Assembly (NCBI RefSeq): GCF_021513135.1
Contig: NZ_CP090981.1
Coordinates: 62,001-126,000, forward strand
Source: Vibrio sp. SS-MA-C1-2
Lineage (GTDB): Bacteria > Pseudomonadota > Gammaproteobacteria > Enterobacterales > Vibrionaceae
Direction: 5' to 3'
DNA length: 64,000 bases
Positions 16,948 through 25,401 of the stretch are shown piece by piece. The translations under genes were made by a program, and so were the position numbers. Below the pieces are notes generated by a model. It saw nothing but the letters and a program-made list of their open reading frames with translations, had not been told where the DNA came from and ran no database searches. Position 1 is the first letter of the stretch, and the number at the start of each line of letters is the position of its first letter.

Positions 16948-18555
16948 ATGTTAATAAAACAGAAAAAAATCATCAGCCACTTTCTTCTTATTCTCAGTTC
17001 ACTCTTGTTTATTGCTGGCTGTGATCAATTCTCTGCACCTAAATCTGATTTAGAAAAAATTCAAGATCGTGGAGTATTACGAGTGGGGACCTTAAATAAT
17101 CAACTCTCCTATTTTATTGGTGTTGATGGCCCTACAGGGTTAGATTATGAGTTAGCGAAATTATTTGCTAAAAAGCTCAATGTAAAGCTAGAAATGGTGC
17201 CGTTTTATACCACATCAGATCTATTCCCAGCCCTAAAACGTGGTGATGTCGATCTTATTGCAGCTGGGCTGACCGTCACAGAAAACCGCCGAAACCATTA
17301 TCGAGCAGGACCGATCTATTACTACACCTCAGAACAATTGATTTATCGTCAAGGTACTCGCCCACCCAAAAATATTAAAGCCCTATTAAAAAAACCGTAT
17401 ACCTTGTCAGTGGTCAAAGGTTCGAGCCATGAAAATACATTAATTAATCTACAAAAAAAGTACCCAGAACTAACATGGAAAAGTGTCGATAATCAAGATT
17501 ATGATGCTTTACTCAAAGCCGTTGCCAATAAAGAGTTGGATTTTACTATTGCTGACTCCGTTGATATAGCCTTAGCACAACGAGTCACACCTGTTCTTGC
17601 AGTAGCCTTTGATATAACAGACGATCAAGCCGTTTCATGGTTTACCAAACAGCAGCGTGATAGCAGCCTTTACTCGCTGATTATCGAATTTTTTGGCGAA
17701 ATGAATGAAAATGATCGTCTAGCAAAATTAGAAGAGAAATATTTTGGCTATGTTAATAGCTTTGATTTTGTCGATACCCGTGCCTTTATTCGCGCATTAG
17801 ATAACAAACTTCCTAAGTGGCAACCTCTATTTGAAAAATATGCTGGTGACTTTGATTGGCGATTAATTGCCGCGGTCTCTTACCAAGAGTCTCATTGGAA
17901 CCCTCGCGCAGTTTCACCAACCGGTGTCCGAGGAATGATGATGTTAACCCGCCCTACCGCAAAGTCAGTGGGTGTAAAAAATAGACTCGATCCTGAACAA
18001 AGTATTCGTGGTGGTGCCACTTATTTAGAGAAAGTATTAAAACGCGTACCTGAAAGTATTGAAGAACATGAAAAGATCTGGTTTGCTCTTGCCTCTTATA
18101 ATATCGGTTTTGGTCATATGATGGATGCTAGGCGCTTGACAAAAGCACAAGGTGGTAATCCTGATCGCTGGAGTGATGTCAAAGAGCGCTTTCCACTTCT
18201 TCATCAAGCCAAATATTATAAACAGACTCGTTACGGTTATGCCCGAGGTCGTGAAGCGGTCAATTATGTCGAGAATATTCGTCGCTATTACCACAGCATT
18301 ACGGGATGGCAAAATGAACGTGAAAATGCCAATATCCAACAATCAGAGAGTAATGTCGATGAGTTACAAACGATCAATGTTAAACTACCTGATGAGCCTC
18401 AAATGACTCAACAAGAAGAATTAACAGCAGAAAATATGACGTCATCTTTAAAAACCAATCGCGAAGACAACCAACAGCAAGTTGATTCCAATAAAAGTGA
18501 AAAGAATAAAACTTCGACTAAAATATCACCAACAGCTACAGATGAAAAAAAATAG
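16948..18555 (+). CDS. mltF: Membrane-bound lytic murein transglycosylase F
   Basis: MltF cleaves peptidoglycan to 1,6-anhydro products. The 535-residue product (E. coli 518) has a signal peptide ending in a lipobox LFIAGC (Cys25), so it is probably lipidated. A family 3 solute-binding-like regulatory domain follows (about 42-270, LRVGTLNNQLSYFIG, GLDYELAKLFAKKL). The SLT family 1 catalytic domain (about 295-455) has the likely acid Glu in AAVSYQESHWNPRA, with SPTGVRGMMMLT. The last 65 residues are a Gln/Glu/Lys-rich tail of unknown role. It is divergent from purL, adjacent to it as in E. coli. Confidence 0.95.
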   Translation: MLIKQKKIISHFLLILSSLLFIAGCDQFSAPKSDLEKIQDRGVLRVGTLNNQLSYFIGVDGPTGLDYELAKLFAKKLNVKLEMVPFYTTSDLFPALKRGDVDLIAAGLTVTENRRNHYRAGPIYYYTSEQLIYRQGTRPPKNIKALLKKPYTLSVVKGSSHENTLINLQKKYPELTWKSVDNQDYDALLKAVANKELDFTIADSVDIALAQRVTPVLAVAFDITDDQAVSWFTKQQRDSSLYSLIIEFFGEMNENDRLAKLEEKYFGYVNSFDFVDTRAFIRALDNKLPKWQPLFEKYAGDFDWRLIAAVSYQESHWNPRAVSPTGVRGMMMLTRPTAKSVGVKNRLDPEQSIRGGATYLEKVLKRVPESIEEHEKIWFALASYNIGFGHMMDARRLTKAQGGNPDRWSDVKERFPLLHQAKYYKQTRYGYARGREAVNYVENIRRYYHSITGWQNERENANIQQSESNVDELQTINVKLPDEPQMTQQEELTAENMTSSLKTNREDNQQQVDSNKSEKNKTSTKISPTATDEKK

Positions 18556-18620
18556 TTAATTGATGTAAAATTGACCAATTAAGATCTATATTTACAGTGA
18601 CGTCAAATGAAAAAGTCACT

Positions 18621-18738
18621 GTACCTAAAGTCATTGATGTTGCTAATAGGCGACAAGTGAGTGAGTCTCCATGATTATAGAAGTTCTATCTCATTGGAAA
18701 TAAGTGAACAGCCTAGCCGTGTCCAGTAAGATTGGTAT
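18621..18738 (+). repeat. ERIC-type repeat, diverged copy
   Basis: Forward orientation, about 118 bp. The left half is clear (GTACCTAAAGTCATTGATGTTGCTAATAGG) and the right half is degraded (TCATTGGAAATAAGTGAACA, CAGTAAGATTGGTATCA). It looks like an old copy. Confidence 0.65.
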
Positions 18739-18774
18739 CAGAGATTAACAACAACTGAAATCGATAGTCGTCGT

Positions 18775-18903
18775 TATAACCCAAAGTAATTGGAGTTGCG
18801 AGTAGGCGGCAAGTGTATGAGGCCTCATGAGTATAAGTGTACTCTATGATTGAGGCGAGAGAGCGTAGCCAACAACCTAGCAACTTCAAGTAAGAAGGGT
18901 ATA
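18775..18903 (+). repeat. ERIC-type repeat, full length
   Basis: A 129-bp forward copy from TATAACCCAAAGTAATTGG to CAACTTCAAGTAAGAAGGGTATA with the central core present. It ends 44 bases before the small basic ORF. Confidence 0.85.
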
Positions 18904-18947
18904 GTCATCATAATTAATAACCATAATTAATAGGAGTGGATATCTCG

Positions 18948-19088
18948 ATGCGTAACACTCGCAGAAGTATTAAAAATAACATTTCAAGTATGGCACGCCA
19001 ACAACGTAGAAAGAAACGTAATAATCATCTAAAAGTTTTATGGCGTCATCGAGCGTATGTTTTGCTTCGTTTAGATAGTGTTGATTAA
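18948..19088 (+). CDS. Small basic protein, 46 residues, unknown function
   Basis: The ORF starts MRNTRRSIKNN and ends ...LLRLDSVD. About 14 of 46 residues are Arg or Lys, clustered in RQQRRKKR, and the C-terminal third is more hydrophobic and helix-like (LWRHRAYVLLRL). AGGAG about 11-15 bases upstream (in TAATAGGAGTGG) could serve as ribosome binding site. I do not recognise the family. The composition suggests nucleic acid or ribosome binding, which is inference only. It sits alone between an ERIC element and convergent tadA. Confidence 0.5.
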   Translation: MRNTRRSIKNNISSMARQQRRKKRNNHLKVLWRHRAYVLLRLDSVD

Positions 19089-19170
19089 TTCATCATTATT
19101 TAATCAAACAAATATAATAATGAGTTGACCTGAAAGTTACTCAATAGAGTAAACACAGGCTCTAGAGCGA

Positions 19171-19839
19171 TCATTGTCGATGATTAAGGTTCTGGTGTTT
19201 TTTTGCCGCTTTTTTCTGTTCCTTTTTCTCTTTACGACGACGACGGAAAAAGGCTTGTAATTGCGCTTTACATTCGCTTTTTAATAACCCAGCTTGAATT
19301 TTCACATGATGATTAACACCCTCATAACTAAGAAGGTTCATCACACTTCCAGCCGCACCCGTTTTAAGATCATCCGTTGCGTAAATCACTTCACCAACCC
19401 GACTATGAACCATCGCGCCAGCACACATAGGGCAAGGCTCTAAGGTGACATATAAGGTTGTCTCTAATAAACGGTAATTAGAAAGAACTTTCCCGGCTTC
19501 TCTTAAGGCCTGAATCTCCGCATGAGCCGTCGCATCATGATTGGAGATCGTCTGATTCCAACCTTCACCAACAATTTGGCCTTGATAAACAATAACAGCA
19601 CCAACTGGCACTTCTCCTTGTTGTTCAGCGCGATCAGCTAACTCCATCGCTCTAGTCATAAATCCGTGTTGCTCAGGTGTGAAGCTAATGGGTTCAGGCG
19701 TCGCGCCAAGGGCCTCAGAAATACAACTACTTTTATCTTCGGCTTGATTATCTTGTTGTTGGTTTCTAATCTCTGACGTCATTTGTTCACGACAAGAGAT
19801 TGCTACGATAGGGTCATTGGGATCTAGCTTATTGGTCAT
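19171..19839 (-). CDS. tadA: tRNA-specific adenosine deaminase
   Basis: TadA deaminates A34 to inosine in tRNA-Arg(ACG). The zinc/catalytic motifs are intact: HAEIQALREAG (His ligand and proton-shuttle Glu) and TLEPCPMCAGAMVHSR (two Cys ligands). The start is uncertain. The frame is open to 19917, but that region overlaps an ERIC element. ATG 19839 has AGAG 8 bases upstream, while ATG 19782 lacks a ribosome binding site. From 19839 there are 222 residues, about 55 more than E. coli TadA (167), mostly as a Gln/Asp-rich N-terminal extension. The C-terminus is a strongly basic tail (FFRRRRKEKKEQKKAAKKH). Confidence 0.9.
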   Translation of the reverse strand: MTNKLDPNDPIVAISCREQMTSEIRNQQQDNQAEDKSSCISEALGATPEPISFTPEQHGFMTRAMELADRAEQQGEVPVGAVIVYQGQIVGEGWNQTISNHDATAHAEIQALREAGKVLSNYRLLETTLYVTLEPCPMCAGAMVHSRVGEVIYATDDLKTGAAGSVMNLLSYEGVNHHVKIQAGLLKSECKAQLQAFFRRRRKEKKEQKKAAKKHQNLNHRQ

Positions 19840-19900
19840 CTTAGGTGCTCTAGCTCGATGGTTTTCAAATGGTCGCTTTATAAAGTATGAGTTTATAGAT

Positions 19901-20030
19901 TGTACCCCTAAAGTCATTGGCGTTGCTAGTAGGCGTCAAGCGAGTGAGACCCCATGTGTATAGGTATTCGATATAATTGGGGCAAACGAGTGTAGCCAAC
20001 AACCTAGCAACTTCAAGTAAGAAGGGGATA
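19901..20030 (+). repeat. ERIC-type repeat, full length
   Basis: A 130-bp forward copy from TGTACCCCTAAAGTCATTGG to CAACTTCAAGTAAGAAGGGGATA. It lies in the divergent gap between tadA and the methyltransferase gene and creates spurious open frames. Confidence 0.85.
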
Positions 20031-20061
20031 GCTTTACATATTGTAGCTTTTACATATTGTA
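20031..20061. repeat. Short tandem duplication beside ERIC
   Basis: GCTTTACATATTGTA is followed directly by GCTTTTACATATTGTA, two copies of a 15-16 base unit differing by one T, abutting the right end of the ERIC element. Confidence 0.7.
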
Positions 20062-20112
20062 GCTTAGCGCAGGTGAACTGTACCAATCAAAACTACTCTT
20101 AAGAAAAATTAT

Positions 20113-20121
20113 TGGTATAAT
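20113..20121 (+). promoter_or_regulatory. Extended -10 promoter of the SPOUT methyltransferase gene
   Basis: TGGTATAAT is a perfect -10 with a TGn extension, and there is no good -35. Transcription would start near 20128, just upstream of the start at 20156. Confidence 0.5.
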
Positions 20122-20155
20122 CCGCGCCAATTGTGGTTAATTGATAGAAAAGAAG

Positions 20156-20614
20156 ATGACGAAAGGTTATGCATGCATTGGGTTAGTGAACCCGAAAACA
20201 CCAGAAAATGTTGGTTCAGTATTACGAGCAGCGAGCTGTTATCAAGCTAACTCCGTTTATTATACTGGAATAAGGTATGATCTTGCGGCTAAATTCTGTA
20301 CTGTGACGCAAAAGAAACATCTAGATATCCCATTAATAGGTGTAGAAGACCTGAAAGATATCATTCCTCATGATTGTGTTCCTGTCGCGGTTGATCTTAT
20401 CGAAGGGGCAAAACCTCTACCTAGCTTTAAACACCCGACACGCGCTTTTTATATTTTTGGCCCTGAAGATGGCACTCTTAAAAAAGAGATTACAGACTTC
20501 TGTCGTGAGACCATTTATGTCCCTACCGAGGGTTGCATGAATTTAGCTGCCGCAGTCAATGTGATACTTTATGATCGGATGGCAAAAGGCGAGAATTTTT
20601 CTGATAACAAATAA
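20156..20614 (+). CDS. TrmH/SpoU-family RNA methyltransferase
   Basis: A 152-residue SPOUT protein showing the three SpoU motifs: NPKTPENVGSVLRAA (motif 1, Asn and Arg), YIFGPEDGTLKKE (motif 2) and VPTEGCMNLAAAVNVILYDR (motif 3, the knot loop). It is a minimal-domain type predicted to 2'-O-methylate RNA. The sequence differs clearly from E. coli TrmL, so I give no symbol and no substrate. ATG 20156 is preferred over TTG 20141, which is close to the predicted transcription start. Confidence 0.8.
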   Translation: MTKGYACIGLVNPKTPENVGSVLRAASCYQANSVYYTGIRYDLAAKFCTVTQKKHLDIPLIGVEDLKDIIPHDCVPVAVDLIEGAKPLPSFKHPTRAFYIFGPEDGTLKKEITDFCRETIYVPTEGCMNLAAAVNVILYDRMAKGENFSDNK

Positions 20615-20637
20615 TATACCTCAAGCAAAAAAGGTAT
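20614..20637. repeat. Possible mini ERIC remnant
   Basis: Short inverted TATACCT ... AGGTATA ends enclose about 10 bases directly after the methyltransferase stop. It resembles ERIC ends with the interior lost, but it is too short to be sure. Confidence 0.3.
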
Positions 20638-20697
20638 ATCCCATCTAGATTTATTTTTAATAAAAAATAGATGATGGTCAAATTAGATAAAGATGAG

Positions 20698-20732
20698 AGA
20701 GCGTGAATAAAACCCTTATTCACGCTCTTTTA
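20698..20732. terminator. Bidirectional terminator between methyltransferase gene and guaB
   Basis: AGAGCGTGAATAA (20698-20710) pairs perfectly over 13 bases with TTATTCACGCTCT (20716-20728) around AACCC, followed by TTTTA on the plus strand. Confidence 0.82.
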
Positions 20733-20749
20733 TTCTTTAACCTAAAACA

Positions 20750-22219
20750 TTAGCCTAAACGGTAATTCGGCGCTTCTTTAGTAATCGTCACATCATGAAC
20801 ATGTGATTCTTTAATACCTGCACCCGAGATACGAACGAACTCAGCTTTGGTTCTTAACGTCTCAACATCAGGAGAGCCCGTCAGCCCCATACTTGAGCGC
20901 AAACCGCCCATTTGCTGATGAATAATCTCTTTGACATGCCCTTTATAAGCAACACGGCCTTCAATACCTTCAGGAACTAACTTATCTGCCGCATTATCCA
21001 TTTGGAAATAGCGATCAGATGAACCCTGAGTTTGAGACATTGCACCTAATGATCCCATGCCACGATAAGATTTATAAGCACGACCTTGATACAACTCAAT
21101 CTCACCTGGAGCTTCATCAGTACCCGCAAACATAGAACCAACCATCACACAAGATGCACCCGCAACGATTGCTTTACAAAGATCTCCTGAATAACGAATC
21201 CCCCCATCGGCAATAATTGGTACACCAAACTCTGCCGCCGCTTCAGCTGCATCAGAAATCGCCGTAATTTGAGGAACACCAACACCCGTAACGATACGAG
21301 TAGTACAGATAGAACCTGGGCCAATGCCAACCTTAACGGCATCAACACCGGCTTCAATTAGAGCACGAGCTCCCGCAGCGGTAGCAACATTACCGCCAAT
21401 AATTTGTAGTTCAGGGAACGCTGCACGAGTTTCACGAATTCGTTGTAGAACACCTTCAGAGTGACCATGAGAAGAGTCTATCAGTAATACATCTACATCA
21501 GCTGCAACCAATGCTGCTATACGTTCTTCATTTCCTGCGCCAGCACCAACAGCTGCACCAACACGCAAGCGACCTAAATTATCTTTACAAGCATTCGGTT
21601 TACGTTCGGCTTTTTGGAAATCTTTGGCAGTAATCATCCCACTTAAGCAATAGTTATCATCGACAACCAATACTTTTTCAATGCGGTGTTGTTGCATTAA
21701 CTCCTGAACTTCTTGGTGAGAAGCCCCCTCTTTAACCGTTGCAAGACGAGATTTTGGAGTCATCACTTCGGCAACCGTTTTTGATAAATCAGTAACAAAG
21801 CGTACATCGCGACCGGTAATAATCCCGACTAGTTGATCATCAACATCAACCACAGGAAAACCTGCAAAGCCATGATGTTGAGTTAGCTGTTTTACTTCGG
21901 TAATCGTAGCGGTAGGTTGAACTGTCACAGGATTAGAGACCACACCCGCTTCGAACTGCTTAACAAGGCGAACTTGTTCCGCTTGCTGTTCAATTGACAT
22001 ATTTTTATGGACAAAACCAATCCCACCCTCTTGAGCCAAAGCTATTGCCAAGCGAGCTTCAGTCACAGTATCCATTGCAGCGGATAACATGGGAATATTT
22101 AGAGAGATACTTTTGGTTAAGCGCGTTTGAAGGTTCGCGGTATTTGGCAGAACGGTTGAATGGGCTGGAACTAATAGAACATCATCGAAAGTTAGGGCTT
22201 CTTTGGCGATTCGTAACAT
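20750..22219 (-). CDS. guaB: Inosine-5'-monophosphate dehydrogenase
   Basis: GuaB oxidises IMP to XMP, the committed step to GMP. The 489 residues (E. coli 488) include the start [21 protein letters not shown] and a CBS pair inserted at about 95-205. The phosphate loop and catalytic Cys lie in [21 protein letters not shown], and the mobile flap follows [12 protein letters not shown] PurR-like box overlaps its promoter. guaA, which follows guaB in E. coli and many relatives, is absent: a terminator and the convergent methyltransferase gene lie downstream. Confidence 0.97.
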   Translation of the reverse strand: MLRIAKEALTFDDVLLVPAHSTVLPNTANLQTRLTKSISLNIPMLSAAMDTVTEARLAIALAQEGGIGFVHKNMSIEQQAEQVRLVKQFEAGVVSNPVTVQPTATITEVKQLTQHHGFAGFPVVDVDDQLVGIITGRDVRFVTDLSKTVAEVMTPKSRLATVKEGASHQEVQELMQQHRIEKVLVVDDNYCLSGMITAKDFQKAERKPNACKDNLGRLRVGAAVGAGAGNEERIAALVAADVDVLLIDSSHGHSEGVLQRIRETRAAFPELQIIGGNVATAAGARALIEAGVDAVKVGIGPGSICTTRIVTGVGVPQITAISDAAEAAAEFGVPIIADGGIRYSGDLCKAIVAGASCVMVGSMFAGTDEAPGEIELYQGRAYKSYRGMGSLGAMSQTQGSSDRYFQMDNAADKLVPEGIEGRVAYKGHVKEIIHQQMGGLRSSMGLTGSPDVETLRTKAEFVRISGAGIKESHVHDVTITKEAPNYRLG

Positions 22220-22272
22220 TGCAACATCTCACTAAGTTTAAGGTTTAAGTTAAGATAAAATATTGCAGAGGG

Positions 22273-22302
22273 AGTATACGGGCAACGCAAACGATTGGCT
22301 AG
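22273..22302 (-). promoter_or_regulatory. guaB promoter
   Basis: On the minus strand TATACT (22278-22273) lies 17 bases after TAGCCA (matching TTGACA at 4 of 6 positions). The PurR-like box fills the spacer. Confidence 0.45.
22285..22300. promoter_or_regulatory. PurR operator-like site upstream of guaB
   Basis: ACGCAAACGATTGGCT keeps the left half and central CG of the PurR palindrome (13 of 16 positions). Its place between -35 and -10 fits repression. Confidence 0.6.
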
Positions 22303-22382
22303 TGATTTTATCTGATTTTTTATAACATCAAGGGGAAATAGTGATATCTTTGCTATTAAGTTAATTAAATATTAAGAGCTTA

Positions 22383-23717
22383 ATGGTGAATAGTCATACG
22401 AATGATAATATTTATACCGTCTCTCGTTTAAATGCAGAGGTTCGTTCCTTATTAGAAAATGAGATGGGTGTTGTCTGGTTATTAGGCGAGATATCTAACC
22501 TCTCAATTCCGGTTTCCGGCCATTGGTATTTCTCCTTAAAAGATGCCCGTGCTCAAGTAAAATGTGCCATGTTTAAAGGGAATAATCGTCGTGTGACATT
22601 TCGTCCCGAGCATGGCAATCAAGTCCTTGTTCGTGCTCGCCTTTCACTTTATGAACCGCGTGGTGATTACCAACTCATTATTGATTCTATGCAACCTGCA
22701 GGAGATGGGTTGCTACAACAGCAATTTGATCAACTCAAAATGCAGTTAGCGGGTGAAGGTTTATTCTCAGAGCAGCGTAAAAAAACACTCCCACTGCATC
22801 CAAAATCTGTCGGTATTATTACTTCTAAAACGGGTGCTGCATTATTTGATATCTTAAATGTCTTAAAACGTCGCGATCCAGGATTGAATGTCATCATCTA
22901 TCCAACTTTAGTCCAAGGAGAAAGTGCAGCGATTCAAATTGCTCAAGCTATTGGCTGTGCCAATGCCCGAGAAGAGTGTGATGTTTTGATTGTTGGTCGC
23001 GGTGGTGGTTCACTGGAAGATCTCTGGTGTTTTAACCAAGAGATTGTTGCCAGAACAATTGCTGCGAGTCTAATTCCAATTATTAGTGCTGTTGGGCATG
23101 AAGTTGATGTAACAATTGCCGATTTTGTTGCCGATGTTCGCGCACCAACCCCATCAGCAGCAGCAGAACTTGTTAGCCGAGATCTATCTCAACAACATGA
23201 AAAAATTAATCAGCTAAGAAGTCAGTTGATTTACAGTTGGCGTCACTTTTCTCAGCAAAATAACCAACAAATTAAACAACTGCAATACGGATTAGAGAAA
23301 CAACACCCACAGCAGAAGTTACAACAGCAGCAACAGTATTTTGATGATCTTAACCAGAGATTACGGAACTATGCTCCGAAAATGATCCAACAACTCAAAC
23401 ATGATTACAGAGAGATCGAGTATCGATTAAACAATACTAATCCACAGCAATCGATCCAAGATCATACTAAGCATATTGAATCCTTAAGCCGTCAATTGAA
23501 AACATTGATCAGCCATCGATTAGAGATCAATAAGACAAATCTCGCTGCACAAGCAGATAAATTAAATACTGTCAGCCCATTAGCAACCCTAGCTCGCGGC
23601 TATACGATTACTCGTAATGAGCAAGGAAAAGTCATTAATAACGCTAATGACGTTAAACCTGGAGAGCAATTAACAACAACATTAGCTAGTGGTAAAATAA
23701 CATCAATCGTTCAATAA
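22383..23717 (+). CDS. xseA: Exodeoxyribonuclease VII large subunit
   Basis: XseA with XseB degrades single-stranded DNA to oligonucleotides. The 444 residues (E. coli 456) comprise an N-terminal OB fold (about 10-105, [20 protein letters not shown]) and the catalytic core with [14 protein letters not shown] and [21 protein letters not shown] long Gln-rich coiled-coil region (about 265-395) and a C-terminal segment [18 protein letters not shown] follow. AAGAGC sits just before the ATG. It is divergent from guaB, as in E. coli. Confidence 0.96.
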   Translation: MVNSHTNDNIYTVSRLNAEVRSLLENEMGVVWLLGEISNLSIPVSGHWYFSLKDARAQVKCAMFKGNNRRVTFRPEHGNQVLVRARLSLYEPRGDYQLIIDSMQPAGDGLLQQQFDQLKMQLAGEGLFSEQRKKTLPLHPKSVGIITSKTGAALFDILNVLKRRDPGLNVIIYPTLVQGESAAIQIAQAIGCANAREECDVLIVGRGGGSLEDLWCFNQEIVARTIAASLIPIISAVGHEVDVTIADFVADVRAPTPSAAAELVSRDLSQQHEKINQLRSQLIYSWRHFSQQNNQQIKQLQYGLEKQHPQQKLQQQQQYFDDLNQRLRNYAPKMIQQLKHDYREIEYRLNNTNPQQSIQDHTKHIESLSRQLKTLISHRLEINKTNLAAQADKLNTVSPLATLARGYTITRNEQGKVINNANDVKPGEQLTTTLASGKITSIVQ

Positions 23718-23776
23718 TCGAAACTAACTAAGAAAAACAACGAATAGATAGATTAATTTTCCAGTGAAATCATCTA

Positions 23777-23829
23777 TTTTAGCGACACAATCAACAAATT
23801 TACTTACAAAGTTAAATGTGTCGCTAAAT
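23777..23829. terminator. Bidirectional terminator between xseA and yfgJ-like gene
   Basis: TTAGCGACACA (23779-23789) pairs with TGTGTCGCTAA (23817-23827), with T-rich flanks on both sides. Confidence 0.7.
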
Positions 23830-23830
23830 A

Positions 23831-24052
23831 TTATGACTTTTTCTGAAATTCAATTCTAACTTTTGACTTTGATTGTAGCTCGTTACAATGATTGCAGAAG
23901 TAACTCACGGCACCGCAAGCCTTTAACTTCTCGACCTGTTGATCACATTTAGGACAAAACGCCACCTTATTAAAATGATCCTGACAAGATTGGCAGTAGT
24001 ACCCATCACCTTGCCACGTTAACTCTTGCTCACACATTGGACATTGACCCAT
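23831..24052 (-). CDS. yfgJ: Zinc-ribbon protein, YfgJ-like
   Basis: This 73-residue protein has paired Cys motifs: CPMC near the N-terminus, CQSC, CPKC and CNHC. The segment LKACGAVSYFCNHCNELQSK is very like E. coli YfgJ (LKACGAVDYFC...), a DUF1407 zinc-ribbon protein also located near xseA/der. It probably binds two Zn ions. The function is unknown. Confidence 0.8.
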   Translation of the reverse strand: MGQCPMCEQELTWQGDGYYCQSCQDHFNKVAFCPKCDQQVEKLKACGAVSYFCNHCNELQSKSKVRIEFQKKS

Positions 24053-24337
24053 TTATAACCTCTATTCTCTTTGATCTATTTTAAATTGATTCATTTTTCT
24101 GACAAACGTTATCTTTTAACTTTACTCATAGACGTCAAGGATGATCATGATCCTATTTAAGGATCTTCTGCTAATTATAAGATGATCACCTTTTTCAACT
24201 ATACAGAATGAATATAAATACACTTCCCGAAAGCATAAGTTACATGTGCTGTATTTCAATTTAAAGAAGCATAATATTTCACTTAATAACATTTAAAGCA
24301 TCATTAACGAGATAATATAAAATAGTAGTTTTCTCAA

Positions 24338-25234
24338 TTATTTCATCTGAATTGTTAAATTAACCGATGTTTTCATAACAATTGCTTGGTTATTGATAAC
24401 ATTTAAACTGACCTCAAGTGAAGGTAGTTGAGAAAAATGGTTAATATGCGTTCCGCCACACGGCATCTTCACAACACCTTCGTCACCTAATTGACAAACC
24501 CAATAACGTGAATCAGTCAATGTATCCCCTTCAGACTCAATAAGTACATTAGATTCAAGTGCCAACCACAATATAAGCTGCTGATTTACATCACTTTCAA
24601 CTTGTTTTATATTTTCAATTATCTCTGTACTATTTAAACCACGCTTACGCAATGTTTTCCCTAAGCGATAATCATCAGTACAACACGTGGGTGCCACACT
24701 ACTTTTCTCTTGGGCATAGCCATTAAAATCATGATGACCTAACTCATCCACACGTGGTGCATCTTTACGCCAATAATCAGCATCTAATACTTTATTTAAT
24801 GCTAGTGAAGCCAAATGTCCTGCACTATGTCCACAACTTAGTTGATGTTGATAGTCCAGATCTACATTTAGAGTAATCTGCTGTTGAGTATTGATATCTA
24901 GCCATTGATCAACAACATGCACCACCACAAAGATCCATCCCTGTTGATCACGTTTTACAGGAATCGCTTGATCAACATATAATTCGCCAGTCGCTAACTC
25001 GATCGCCCCCGTTAATGCGATCTCAACTGAATAGAGATTGTCACCTACCTCAATCGTTCCTTGATCAGAAGGATGATCAGGCCAAATATGACTAACTGGA
25101 TGAAAAGGCGTTTTATCTGTCACAATATAGGTTTTATTATCTTGCTGTTTAACTAACTGAACTTCAGCTTGTGCCGTTGCTCTGACTGCAGGATCTGGAT
25201 GACAAAAAAGTATTTTGGTTGGGGTAAATGGCAT
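24338..25234 (-). CDS. AlaX-like alanyl-tRNA editing domain protein
   Basis: A 298-residue free-standing homologue of the AlaRS editing domain. It has an N-terminal barrel with the editing-family pattern TPFHPVSHIWPDHPSDQGTI, then the zinc site HSAGH (HxxxH, in LSCGHSAGHLASLALNKVL) and MPCGGTHINH (Cys and His). Such proteins hydrolyse Ser or Gly mischarged on tRNA-Ala. The catalytic zinc ligands are present. The exact substrate is not evident. It stands alone between a 285-base gap and an ERIC remnant. Confidence 0.75.
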   Translation of the reverse strand: MPFTPTKILFCHPDPAVRATAQAEVQLVKQQDNKTYIVTDKTPFHPVSHIWPDHPSDQGTIEVGDNLYSVEIALTGAIELATGELYVDQAIPVKRDQQGWIFVVVHVVDQWLDINTQQQITLNVDLDYQHQLSCGHSAGHLASLALNKVLDADYWRKDAPRVDELGHHDFNGYAQEKSSVAPTCCTDDYRLGKTLRKRGLNSTEIIENIKQVESDVNQQLILWLALESNVLIESEGDTLTDSRYWVCQLGDEGVVKMPCGGTHINHFSQLPSLEVSLNVINNQAIVMKTSVNLTIQMK

Positions 25235-25254
25235 AATGACTTGCTCCTAAAGCT

Positions 25255-25351
25255 ATATACCGTTCAGACTGAAGTTGCTAGGCTAGATTTCGCAACTCAT
25301 GGGATCTCATACATCTTCCGCCGACTAGCAACTTCAATTACTTTAGGTATT
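25255..25351 (-). repeat. ERIC-type repeat, reverse orientation, shortened and diverged
   Basis: About 97 bp. It starts TATACCGTTCAGACTGAAGTTGCTAGG and ends CCGCCGACTAGCAACTTCAATTACTTTAGGTAT, the reverse of the forward copies. About 30 bases of the centre are missing. Confidence 0.7.
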
Positions 25352-25370
25352 AATTCTGAATGTTTTCTAA

Positions 25371-25400
25371 TAAAAAGCCCCTCATGGTGAGGGGCTTATT
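25371..25400 (-). terminator. Terminator after der
   Basis: AAGCCCCTCA (25375-25384) pairs perfectly with TGAGGGGCTT (25388-25397). On the minus strand a TTTTTATTAG tract follows. Confidence 0.85.
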
Positions 25401-25401
25401 T

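Larger units (their letters stand above)
18556..18947. other. Gene-free gap after mltF filled by two ERIC elements
   Basis: The gap holds a hairpin TACAGTGAC/GTCACTGTA (18593-18623, no T run, so only a possible terminator), two ERIC-type copies listed separately, and about 45 bases of AT-rich leader before the small ORF at 18948. Confidence 0.6.

Noticed and set aside
19865-20086. 73-codon minus-strand frame
   Set aside because: Derived from ERIC sequence and the adjacent tandem duplication.
24053-24337. Search for a gene or leader peptide in the gap between yfgJ-like and alaX-like genes
   Set aside because: Only a 12-14 codon ORF near 24141 and imperfect GATC-rich palindromes are present; nothing supports a product.
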